This document shows, in pieces, positions 55,631 through 64,000 of a stretch of DNA of 64,000 nt. This DNA comes from Dasypus novemcinctus (Eukaryota; Chordata; Mammalia; Cingulata; Dasypodidae), in the NCBI RefSeq assembly GCF_030445035.2, contig NC_080699.1, positions 620,001-684,000 on the forward strand. The letters run 5' to 3'. The translations under genes and the position numbers were made by a program. The notes under the pieces are model-generated. The model did no database searches, had not been told where the DNA came from, and was given only the letters and a program-made list of their open reading frames with translations. Position 1 is the first letter of the stretch, and each line of letters starts with the position of its first letter.

Positions 55631-56001
55631 TTTTTTAATTTCTCTCCCCTTCCACGTCCCTCTCCCCCCAATTGTCTGCTCTATTTGCTGCATGTTCTTC
55701 TGTGTCCGCCTGTATTCTTGTCAGTGGCACCGGGAATCCATGTCTCTTTTTATTGCATCATTTTGCTGTGTCAGCTCTCCGTGTGTGTGCGGCCCCATTC
55801 CTGGGGAGGCTGTACTTCTTTCGCGCGGGGCGGCTCTCCTTACAGGGCTCACTCATTGCACATGGGGCTCCCCTATGCAGGGCGCACATCAGCACTGTGC
55901 ATGGGCCAGCTTATCACACGGGTCAAGGAGGCCTGGGGTTTGAACCCTGGACCTCCCATGTGGTAGGCGGATGCTCTATCCGTTGGGCCAAATCCACTTT
56001 C
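55631..56001 (-). mobile_element. DAS-SINE, long type
   Basis: Antisense copy with a perfect 13-bp target-site duplication CTATATAAATTTA (55618-55630 and 56002-56014). Confidence 0.92.
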
Positions 56002-56656
56002 CTATATAAATTTATTATATTTACATTTCCTATAGTGGAATCATACAATATGTTACACAATGTAGTTCATAGAAGCTCAGTCATACAGTATTTGTCCTTT
56101 TGTGTCTGGCTTGCTACACTCAATATCCTCTAGGTTCATCCATGCTGTCATATGTTTTACCTTCATTTCTTCCATAATATTCCATTGTATGAATGCACCA
56201 CAGTTTGTTAATCCATTCTTCGGTTGAGGGACACCTGGGTTTCCACCTTTTGGCAATTGAGAATAACACTGCTATGAACATTGGTATGCAGATGTCTGTG
56301 TCACTGCTCTCAGTTCATCTGGGTACATATCTAGTAGTGGTATTTTCGGGTCACGTGGCAAGCCTATATTCAACTTCTTTAGAGCTGCCAAACAGTTCTC
56401 CACAGTGGCTGTACCATTCTGCATTCCCACCAACAGTGAATAAGTGTTCTTATCTCCACATCCTTTCTATCACTTGTAGTTCTGTGTCTTAATAGTATCC
56501 ATTTTGATAGGTGTGAAATGTTATCTCATTGTAGTTTTTATTTGCATTTCCCTAATCATTAGTGATCCTGAACATTTTTTTCATGTGTATTTTTGGCATT
56601 TGTATTTCATCTTTGAACAAACAACTATTCAAGTCTTTTGCCCATCTTTTAATTGG

Positions 56657-57286
56657 GTAGTGTGGCAGTTTGAAATTGTATATGTACTCCCAAAAGAGAT
56701 ATTATGTTATAAACTGGTCTGTTTCTCTGGGTGTGATATCCTTTGACTGTGTTAAAGTCAGAGGCTTTATGTTTACTTGATTAAATCAAGATTAGGGCTC
56801 TGACTTGACCACATCATTAGGACATGCAATGTTGAGTCCCAATCCCCTTGGTATGCTATATAAACAGATGCTCAATCAAGAACATAGAAGCAGATATGCG
56901 AGAAAAGTGAGAAAGCTCCATAGATCCAGAAAAGGATCCTGCGGCCCCAGGAAGAGAGTTGAGCCATTTACCTGATAGTTTACAGCTGATCTTGTGGAGA
57001 GACCAGAGCATCTGAGCTTGGAAAGAAACTGGGTGAGATAGGGAGAAGCTGGATCAATAGAGTCTTAGAGGGAAGAGGAAGGCTGAGCCCTCACAGACAT
57101 TGCCTGCCATCTTGCTTCAACACGTGGCAATAGACATTTGGTGAAGTATCTCTTACGGTACCTTGAGTTAGGCTCTCTAGAACCTTGTAACTGTAAGCTT
57201 TTACCCCAAATAAATTCCCTTTATAAAAGCCAACAGATTTCTGGTATTTTGCATCAGTGCCCCTTTAAGTGACTAATACTGGTAGT
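56657..57286 (+). mobile_element. LTR-like element nested in L1
   Basis: Opens TGTGGCAGTTTGAAATTG, has AAATAAATTCCCTTTATAAA as poly(A)/R region and closes GCCCCTTTAAGTGACTAATAC. Same general plan as 43974-44535. No viral gene adjoins it. Confidence 0.6.
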
Positions 57287-57469
57287 TTGTATTTTATTGT
57301 TGAGTTCTAGCATCTCTTTATATAGTATGGATGTTAAACCCTCACGGGACATGTGATCTCCAAATAGTCTTTCTCATTGAGTTGGCTGTCATTTCACCCT
57401 TTGGCAAAGTCCTTTGAGAGGCAAAAGTGTTTAATTTTCAGGAGGTCCCATTTATCTGTTTTCTTTTTT

Positions 57470-57844
57470 TTTTTTTTTTTTTTTAATATTTATTTATTTA
57501 TTTAATTCCCCCCCCTCCCCTGGTTGTCTGTTCTCGGTGTCTATTTGCTGCGTCTTGTTTCTTTGTCCGCTTCTGTTGTTGTCAGCGGCATGGGAAGTGT
57601 GGGCGGCGCCATTCCTGGGCAGGCTGCACTTTCTTTTCACGCTGGGCGGCTTTTCCTCACGGGCGCACTCCTTGCGCGTGGGGCTCCCGCACGCGGGGGA
57701 CACCCTTGCGTGGCACGGCACTCCTTGCGCGCATCAGCACTGCGCATGGGCAGCTCCACACGGGTCAAGGAGGCCCGGGGTTTGAACCGCGGACCTCCCA
57801 TATGGTAGACGGACGCCCTAACCACTGGGCCAAAGTCCGTTTCC
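57470..57844 (-). mobile_element. DAS-SINE nested in L1
   Basis: Antisense copy flanked by CTGTTTTCTTTTTT (57456-57469 and 57845-57858). The head retains A and B boxes (TGGCCCAGTGGTTAGGGC, GCGGTTCAAACC in reverse complement). Confidence 0.93.
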
Positions 57845-58133
57845 CTGTTTTCTTTTTTGTTGATCGTGCTTTGGGTGTAAGATCCAAGAAACCAGCACAC
57901 ACACAAGGTCTTGAATAGGTTTCACTATATTTTCTTCTAGTAGTTTTATGGTCTTGCCTTTTTATGTTTAGGTCTTTGATCCATTTTGAGTTGGTTCTTG
58001 TATAGGGAGTGAGAGAGGGGTTCTCTTTTATTCTCTTGGTTATAGATATCCCGCCGTTCTCCTGGCACCATTTTTTGAAGATAATATTTTGTCCTATTAA
58101 CATGGACTTGGTAAGTTTGTCAAAAACCAGTTG

Positions 58134-58406
58134 GGGGAAGCGGCTGTGGCTCAATCAGTTGGGCTCCTGTCTCCCATATGGGAGGCCCTGGGTTCGCATC
58201 CTGGGGCCTCCTTGTGAAGGCAGGCTCGCCTGCACTCCGCGGAATGCCGCCGGCCCACAAGCTCCATGGGGAGCTGACTCAGCAAGGTGACACAACAAAA
58301 AGGGAGACAAGCAAAAACAGAAGAGTGCACAGCAAATGGACACAGAGAGCAGATAGCAAGCAAGCTGTGGAGGCGGGGATAAATAATTGAAATAAATTAA
58401 AAAAAA
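58134..58406 (+). mobile_element. DAS-SINE nested in L1
   Basis: The head GGGGGAAGCGGCTGTGGCTC, B box GGCCCTGGGTTCGCATCC and body end in poly(A) at 58399-58413. The flanks AAACCAGTTGGGG/AAACGAGTTGGGA resemble a diverged target-site duplication. Confidence 0.9.
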
Positions 58407-58416
58407 AAAAAAACGA

Positions 58417-58875
58417 GTTGGGAGCGGATGTGGCTCCAGTGGTTGGGTGCTCACCTCCCACATGGGAGGTCCCAGGTTTGGTTCCCTGTGTCTCCTAAAG
58501 AGAAAAAGACAAAGAGCAAACAATAAGCAAAAAGATGAGGAAGACTTCTGGCAGCAGGGAGGAACCAGTTGGGATGGAGACCAATGTAGCTCAGTGATAA
58601 GAGTAACTGCTTCCCATGCACGAGGTCCCATGTACGAGGTTCAATCCCTGGTACCTCCTAAAAAAAAAAAAGTTGGGGGAGTGAATGTAGCTTAAGTGAT
58701 TGAGCACCTGCTTCCTATGTACAAGATCCAGAAGTTAATCCCTGGTACCTCCTACAAACAAATGGGAAAAAAACCTCTCATCGGGGAGCAGAGGTAGCTC
58801 TGTTGTTGAGCACCTGCTACCCATGTATGAGGTCCTGGTTTTAATCCCTAATACCTCCTTAAAAAAAATCCAGTC
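58417..58875 (+). mobile_element. Array of four short DAS-type SINEs, head to tail
   Basis: Copies at about 58417-58545, 58570-58670, 58672-58765 and 58783-58870. Each has a tRNA-like head (GGAGCGGATGTGGCTCCAG, GAGACCAATGTAGCTCAGTG, GAGTGAATGTAGCTTAAGTG, GAGCAGAGGTAGCTCTGTTG), a B box and an A-rich end. All are in the same orientation, each apparently landing in the A-tail of the previous one. Confidence 0.88.
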
Positions 58876-58974
58876 GGCCATAGAGGTGAGGGTTTATTTC
58901 TGGACTATTCTGTTCCACTGATCAATGTGTCTATCTTTATGCCAATACCATGCTGAGTTTTGTTTTGTTTTGTT

Positions 58975-59178
58975 TTTTGAGGTGCTGGGAGCCAGAGATT
59001 GAACCCAGGACCTTGTAAGTGGGAAAGTGGCGTGCAACTACTGAATCACATTGGCTTTCCCGAGTTGGTTTCTTCATCTGTTTTGCTTGTTTTTTTTTCA
59101 GGAGGCACGAGGAACCAAACCTGGGACTTCCCATGTGGGAGACAGGAGCTCAACCACTTGAGCCACATCTGCTCCCAA
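58975..59178 (-). mobile_element. Two short DAS-type SINEs, antisense
   Basis: Modules at about 58975-59068 and 59089-59178 with heads AAGCCAATGTGATTCAGTAG and GCAGATGTGGCTCAAGTGG in reverse complement. They face the plus-strand array at 58417-58875. Confidence 0.85.
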
Positions 59179-59897
59179 TACAATGCTGTTTTGACCACTG
59201 CAGAATTGTAGTATTCTTCAAGGTCAGACAGTGAAATTCCTCCCACATCACTTTTCTTTTTTAGAATGCTTTTGACTATTCAGGTGCACTTTCCCTTCCA
59301 AATGAATTTGGTAATTGCCTTTTCTAATTTCTGTAAAGTAGGCCGTTGGGATTTTGATTAGTATTGCATTGAATCTATTAATATAAGTTGGTTTGGGTAG
59401 GACTGACATCTTCACAATGTTTAGTCTTCCAATCCATGAACACAAAATGTCTTTCCATTTGTTTAAGTCTTCTTTGATTTCTTTTAGCAGTGTTTTGCAG
59501 TCTTCTGCCTATAGGTCCTATACTTCTTTGGTTAAACTGATTCCTAGATATTTCCATCTTTTTATTGCTATTGTAAATGGATTTTTTCCCCTGATTTTCT
59601 TCTCAGATTGTTCAATACTTGTGTACAGAAACATTACTGATTTTTATTCAGTAGTGAGAGTTTTACTTCCTCTTTTCCTATTTGGATGGCTTTTAGTTAT
59701 TTTCTAATTGCTCTGGCTACAACTTCTAGTACAATATTGAATAACAGTGGTGAGAGTGGGCATCCTTGTCTTGTTCCTGGTCTTAGAGGGAAAGCTTTAA
59801 ATTAAATTAAAAATAGGGTTTTGTAATTAAAATAATTCCATGTGGAATTATTACTCAATGAAATACTTTTCTTGGGGACCCAAGGACCACTGCTTTT

Positions 59898-60283
59898 TTA
59901 AAAAAAGATTATTTATTTGCCCTTCCCCTCCCCCGAGTTGTCTGCTCTCCGTGTCCATTCGCTGTGTGTTCTTCTGTGACTGCTTCTATCCTTATCAGCG
60001 GCACTGGGAATCTGCGTTTCTTTCTGCGCATCATCTTGCTGTGTCAGGTCTCCGTGTGTGCGGCGCCATTCTTAGGCAGGCTCCACTTTCTTTCATGCCA
60101 GGCAGCTCTCTTTACGGAGCGCACTCCTTGCACGTGGGGCTCCCCTACGAGGCAGGGCACTCCTTGCGTGCATCAGCACTGCACATGGGCCAGCTCCACA
60201 CGGGTCAAGGAGGCCCGGGGTTTGAACCATGGACCTCCCATGTGGTAGGCGGACGCCCTAACCATCGGGCCAGGTCCGCTTCC
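59898..60283 (-). mobile_element. DAS-SINE, full-length, long type
   Basis: Antisense with a perfect 17-bp target-site duplication CAAGGACCACTGCTTTT (59881-59897 and 60284-60300), the longest and cleanest in the window. Confidence 0.95.
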
Positions 60284-60391
60284 CAAGGACCACTGCTTTT
60301 TAATCTTCTAATGGTTATTTTTTCTTAATCAATTTCCCTTGATCCCCCAAATCCAAACCTCTACTGGTTCCTCCATAGTTCTTTTGTTTCT

Positions 60392-60797
60392 TAAAGATTT
60401 ATTTTATTTATTTCTCTCCCCTTTCCCCTGTTGTCTGCTCTCTGTGTCCATTTGCTGTGTGTTCTTCTGCGTCCACTTTGCATTATCCAGCAGCACTGGG
60501 AACTGCGTCTCTTTTTTTTGTTGTTGCATCATCTTGCTGCGTAAGCTCTCCATGTGTGTCGTGCCACTCCTGGGTGGGCTGTGCTTTTTTCATGTGGGGC
60601 GGCTCTCCTTGTGTGGCACACTCCTTGCATGTGGGGCACCCCTACGCGGGGGCGCCCCTGCATGGCATGGCACTCCTTGCGTGCCGCAGCACTGTGCGTG
60701 GGCCAGCTCACCACCTCGGTCAAGAGGCCCTGGGTATTGAACCCTGGACCATCCATATGGTAGGCTTATGCTCTATCAGTTAAGCCACGTCCACTTA
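60392..60797 (-). mobile_element. DAS-SINE, full-length, long type
   Basis: Antisense copy resembling 27481-27881 more than the other long copies (shared GCCACTCCTGGGTGGGCTG). CCATAGTTCTT/CTATAGTTCTT flank it. Confidence 0.9.
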
Positions 60798-60819
60798 CCC
60801 CTCTATAGTTCTTGACTAT

Positions 60820-61330
60820 ACCTTCCACAACCCACACCCAAAGTCACTGTTCTCATTTGTAATAAACCCCAGCTGTTTCTTCTGCCCTTTCTTTCTTTTC
60901 CCATTTCTAATCCATATTACAGATTAATCTTCCTAAAACTTAGCTCTGGTCAAAATCACTGCCAAGGTAAAAACCTTCCATGGCTTCTGAGGACCTAGAA
61001 ACATTTTAGTTTAGAATTTAAGTTCCTCCATAATCTAGTCCCAAACGGTTTTCCCAACATTGCTTATCATTCTCATCATGCACCTGCTCAGTATCCCACC
61101 TTTCCCCCTATTATCATGCATCAAAAAAGCTTACATCTAGGCAACCAGATTTTGCATACCATCAAAATCCTGTAATACTTTGTAGCACTTACCATGAGTA
61201 TCACGATTACCATGAATTAGCAGTGTAATTTTTAAAGCTTATTTCTCCCCCAAGACTGTACGATTCTTGATGGCAGGCACCATGTGTGCTCTGTCTTCTT
61301 TCACTAGCACCTTGCACAGTGCCTGACTTT
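60820..61330 (+). repeat. L2-like fragment
   Basis: TCAAAATCACTGCCAAGGT, CCATGGCTTCTGAGGACC, TGATGGCAGGCACCATGTG and CACCTTGCACAGTGCCTGAC follow the L2 3' order. Non-coding. Confidence 0.6.
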
Positions 61331-61862
61331 TCCTAGAAGCCCAATTTTTTTTTTACCGGAATGAATCAATAAATTTTATCTTCCTTGAGCAGGCCAAATA
61401 AGCACTGTCAAGTTTCTGCTGCTCATTTGAGTTTTAGAGTCAGAAAATACCCTTTTCCTTTGTGAACACCTTTTTCGGTGTTTTTTTTTAAATTTTTTAA
61501 TATTAGCCTTTACTGAATATTCATCCATTCATTCTTTCAGCAGCAGCAACAACAAAATATATGTAGAACATGCTGAAATTCTGGGGTTTACAACTTACAG
61601 GGAAGCCAGATGAGTAATTACACAATACAGCTATACGCAGTAATAAGCACAACAAACTGCTTTCCTCCTACTACGCCCCGTATTAATTTAGACTTAGGTC
61701 TTCAGACTGAGGTGTAAGCCCCCAAATCTCAGCACTGTCCGAGGGGCTCTCACTGCTAAGGTCTAGGGACCCACTCGTTTCTTTAAATTCAGGGTGTCCC
61801 ATGGGGGGACGTCTCGACGTCCTAGTCCTGGATCTCCGTCCCCGCTGCCCTGCGCGGCCCCG
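61331..61862. other. Upstream flank of MED17
   Basis: AT-rich to about 61760, then an abrupt switch to GC-rich promoter sequence. No gene was seen. Confidence 0.5.
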
Positions 61863-62153
61863 CTGGCCGGAACCTGCGCTCTCCCCCGCCCCCCGCTGGC
61901 CGGAACCTGCGCTCTCCCCCGCCCCCTGCTGGCCGGAACCTGCGCTCTCCCCCGCCCCCTGCTGGCCGGAACCTGCGCTCTCCCCCGCCCCCTGCTGGCC
62001 GGAACCTGCGCTCTCCCCCGCCCCCTGCTGGCCGGAACCTGCGCTCTCCCCCGCCCCCCGCTGGCCGGAACCTGCGCTCTCCGCCCCCCCCTGGCCGGAA
62101 CCTGCGCTCTCCCCCGCCCCCTGCTGGCCGGAACCTGCGCTCTCCGCCCCCGG
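61863..62153 (+). repeat. Minisatellite, nine 33-bp units
   Basis: Units start at 61863, 61896, 61929, 61962, 61995, 62028, 62061, 62091 and 62124, each CTGGCCGGAACCTGCGCTCT plus CCCCCGCCCC(C/T)(C)G. All are 33 bp except the seventh (30 bp) and the partial ninth. They differ at only one or two bases, so the array was homogenised recently. Because 33 is a multiple of three, long Pro/Ala/Arg reading frames run through it; these are not genes. Confidence 0.97.
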
Positions 62154-62321
62154 GAGCGCGCGCAGAGGCCGCGCCTGCGCAGTGCTCCGAGACGCCGGGG
62201 ACGCAGCGCTGCCTCCTGGGAAGGCCGCTGGCCTCCGCCGCTTCCCGAGGGCCGGCGCGGCCCGGTGGCTCCGGTCCCGACCCCGGCCCGCCCCGGCCCC
62301 GGCCCCGGCCCCGCCGCCAGC
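62154..62321 (+). promoter_or_regulatory. MED17: MED17 core promoter/5' UTR, CpG-rich
   Basis: GC-rich, TATA-less sequence between the minisatellite and the start codon, including GCCTGCGCAGTG at about 62172, an NRF1-type GCGCA-rich site. The transcription start is not fixed. Confidence 0.6.
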
Positions 62322-62571
62322 ATGTCCGGGGCGCGCGCCGTGCGGATCAGCATCGAGTCGGCCTGCGAGAAGCAGGTGCAGGAGGTGGGCCTGGATGGCA
62401 CCGAGACGTACCTGCAGCCGCTGTCCATGTCGCAGAACCTGGCGCGCCTGGCGCAGCGCATCGACTTCAGCCAGGGCTCCGGCTCCGAGGAGGAGGAGGC
62501 GGCGGCGGCCGAGGGCGACGCGCAGGACTGGGCGGGCGCGGGGCCCGGCGCCGACCGCGACGACGAGGAAG
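62322..62571 (+). CDS. MED17: MED17 exon 1 (N-terminus; rest outside window)
   Basis: Mediator head-module subunit 17 (TRAP80), a scaffold needed for RNA polymerase II transcription. The ATG at 62322 follows GCCGCCAGC, a fair start context. 83 codons plus one base run to the donor GAGGAAG/GTGAGG. The N-terminus reads [20 protein letters not shown], followed by [20 protein letters not shown] and an acidic Glu/Asp/Ala stretch (residues 52-83), which agrees with recalled human MED17. The exon's Ala-rich acidic part is GC-rich in third positions like the surrounding CpG island. Confidence 0.95.
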
Positions 62572-62707
62572 GTGAGGCCGCCGCGCGCTGCTCCTGCGCG
62601 CTCGCCCGTGCGTGGGCGCCGGGCCCGTCGCGCGGGAAGGTCCAGGCCGCGCGCTTCTGCCCGCGCGCGCTCGTGGTGGCGCCGGGGTCAGGCCGCGCGC
62701 CCGCGCC

Positions 62708-62780
62708 GTCCACGCCGGCCACGCGGTCCACGCCGTCCACGCCGTCCACGCCGTCCACGCGGTCCACGCCGGCCGCACCG
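62708..62780 (+). repeat. 9-bp tandem repeat in MED17 intron 1
   Basis: Seven to nine copies of GTCCACGCC with variants GGCCACGCG and GGCCGCACC, 140 bp after the exon 1 donor. Each unit carries one or two CpGs. Confidence 0.9.
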
Positions 62781-62879
62781 GCCGAGGCGGGGAGGCGTTG
62801 ACCGGAGGCGGGACGAGGCCGGCGGGCGGGCCGGGGCCTCGGGCCTGTGCTGCGGGCAGCGGGAAGCTTTCGGAGGGTT

Positions 62880-63150
62880 CGGGTTGAGTCAGAGATGGTT
62901 TTATCTTTAAAAGATTACTTCGGATGCGATGTCGTAAATGAATTATAGAGAAAACAAAACCGGAAAGAGGGAGGTTAGGAGGCATTTATAGAAACAATGT
63001 GATTTCTAATTTCTCTTTATTGTCAGGGATAAAATATGTTCACAATACGCGATTTATTTATGCAGCGGACCCTGCATAAATAAGACATTTAAAGATAACA
63101 TTTGAAGCCAGTGGTGTTAGGACAATTAGGGATCCATTTAGGGGGAAAGT
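62880..63150. other. MED17 intron 1, transition to AT-rich sequence
   Basis: GC content falls sharply near 62890. No feature was recognised. Confidence 0.5.
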
Positions 63151-64000
63151 GGTAAATATTACTCATATCTCACAAAAATTAATTTCACCAAGTTGGGTAT
63201 GCCAAATGAAGAGAATAAAACAAAAATATTGGAAGAAATATTAGAAGAGTAATTATCTTTGAGAGAGTAGGAGAGATCTAAAGCAAGACAGGAAATAGAA
63301 GTTAAAAGGAATGTATTGATTTTGTCAACTAAAAAAATAATAAGAAAAGATACCATAAATAAAAAGATAAATGGCAGACTGGGAAAAGTATTTGCAACAC
63401 ATGACACCCAACTACCATTCAGAGAGTTCCTTCAAACTTAAAACTACATCTCAATGGAAAAAATGGCCACAGATGTAAACAGTGAACTCACAGAGTAGGG
63501 ACTTAAGAAGCTGATACATGTAAAATATGCTCAGTCTCTCTAATAGAAAGATACATAAAATTAGCATAAATTTAAAAGATTCTTCATATTCAGTGTTGGG
63601 AATATGAAATGGTAGAGCCTTTTTGGAAGACAGTTTGGCAGTTTAGTATGTATCACAATTGAAAATCTGCGTGTCTTTTGACCACTAATAGCAGGGTTAA
63701 GAGTGCGCTCAAGAGGTGAACGTTGTTGGGAGCAATGTGCATGTCCCGTAAATGAGAATGGCTAAGCTACTGTCCATTCGTGCTCCAGAGTGTCACACAG
63801 TGCTAAAAAGAAGTAAGTCGGACTGTATGTGCTGGCATGGAAGTGTCTCTAAGATGTAATACTAGGTGGGGGGAAAAACTGATAAAAAGAAACGGGAGTG
63901 TATGGACAAAGATGCACAGAAGAATGTTGGGAAATACACACACCAGCAGTTAATCCTGACCACCTCCTAGGAGGGAGAAAATTGGCGGTCGGGAATGAAG
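63150..64000 (+). mobile_element. Old L1 3' end in MED17 intron 1
   Basis: AAAGATAAATGGCAGACTGG, AAAAGTATTTGCAACACATG and the later TTTGGAAGACAGTTTGGCAG are hallmarks of the ORF2 end/3' region of old mammalian L1 elements. Frames are broken. It runs off the window end. Confidence 0.7.

Larger units (their letters stand above)
56015..59815 (-). mobile_element. L1 ORF2/3' part, antisense, with nested insertions
   Basis: Antisense L1 blocks at 56015-56656, 57287-57469, 57845-58133, 58880-58970 and 59180-59815 continue one another in L1 order towards the RT region (for example [20 protein letters not shown] in the minus strand near 59340-59430). They are interrupted by an LTR-like element and several SINEs. 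Stops are frequent, so it is inactive. Confidence 0.8.

Noticed and set aside
56193..56746. Two 80-99-codon frames on the plus strand
   Set aside because: They are antisense to L1 sequence and are chance frames.
57800..57840. tRNA-like sequences with A and B boxes
   Set aside because: These belong to the heads of DAS-SINEs; they lack a closed acceptor stem and 3' tRNA structure, so they are not tRNA genes.
58134..58875. CRISPR-like regular spacing of repeated blocks
   Set aside because: The repeated blocks are SINE heads about 90-130 bp apart with A-tails in a mammalian genome, not direct repeats with unique spacers.
61763..62910. Reading frames of 330-370 codons on both strands across the MED17 promoter
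   Set aside because: They run through the 33-bp minisatellite (unit length divisible by three) and very GC-rich sequence with few stop codons. On the plus strand one frame merely contains the true MED17 exon 1 and continues past its splice donor.

Overview
This is a mammalian chromosomal segment. The interspersed repeats point to a xenarthran, most likely an armadillo (Dasypus): more than twenty copies of a tRNA-derived SINE with intact-looking A and B boxes match the DAS-SINE family described from the nine-banded armadillo, alongside older MIR, L2 and L1 fragments. The gene order matches human 11q21: CEP295, TAF1D, C11orf54, MED17. Species and synteny rest on recalled knowledge; exon structures were read from the sequence.

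Layout. 1-14.2 kb (+): the last 15 coding exons of CEP295 (about 850 residues to the stop). One intron carries SCARNA9, recognised by two guides matching U2 snRNA at G19 and A30. 14.15-23 kb (-): TAF1D, tail-to-tail with CEP295. Its five coding exons lie at 19.06-21.71 kb. The 3' half is a chain of small non-coding exons whose introns hold eight snoRNA candidates, two box C/D and six H/ACA. Their number, order and classes match the human cluster (SNORA25, SNORA32, SNORD6, SNORA1, SNORA8, SNORD5, SNORA18, SNORA40). 22.6-23.1 kb: a CpG-rich bidirectional promoter. 23.1-54.7 kb (+): C11orf54, with eight coding exons that add up to exactly 315 codons and an intact HxHx9H zinc motif. Its introns are crowded with SINEs, L1 remnants and LTR-like elements. 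56-60.8 kb: an antisense L1 broken by nested insertions. 61.8-64 kb (+): the MED17 promoter with a nine-unit 33-bp minisatellite, then coding exon 1.

How the genes fit together. TAF1D belongs to the SL1/TIF-IB factor for rRNA transcription, and its introns carry RNAs that modify rRNA. SNORD5 and SNORD6 share an antisense element offset by exactly two bases, so they address two neighbouring 28S nucleotides. CEP295 acts in centriole biology, C11orf54 is a zinc-dependent ester hydrolase, and MED17 is a Mediator head subunit; their adjacency to TAF1D is conserved synteny rather than a pathway.

Most worth a second look: an inverted, diverged copy of the TAF1D-SNORA1/CEP295 tail region inside C11orf54 intron 1 (26.69-27.34 kb); a 44-bp-arm near-perfect inverted repeat 60 bp upstream of a C11orf54 splice acceptor; the overlapping CEP295/TAF1D 3' ends; and the MED17 promoter minisatellite. 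I saw no CRISPR array, no tRNA gene and no intact viral or LINE reading frame.
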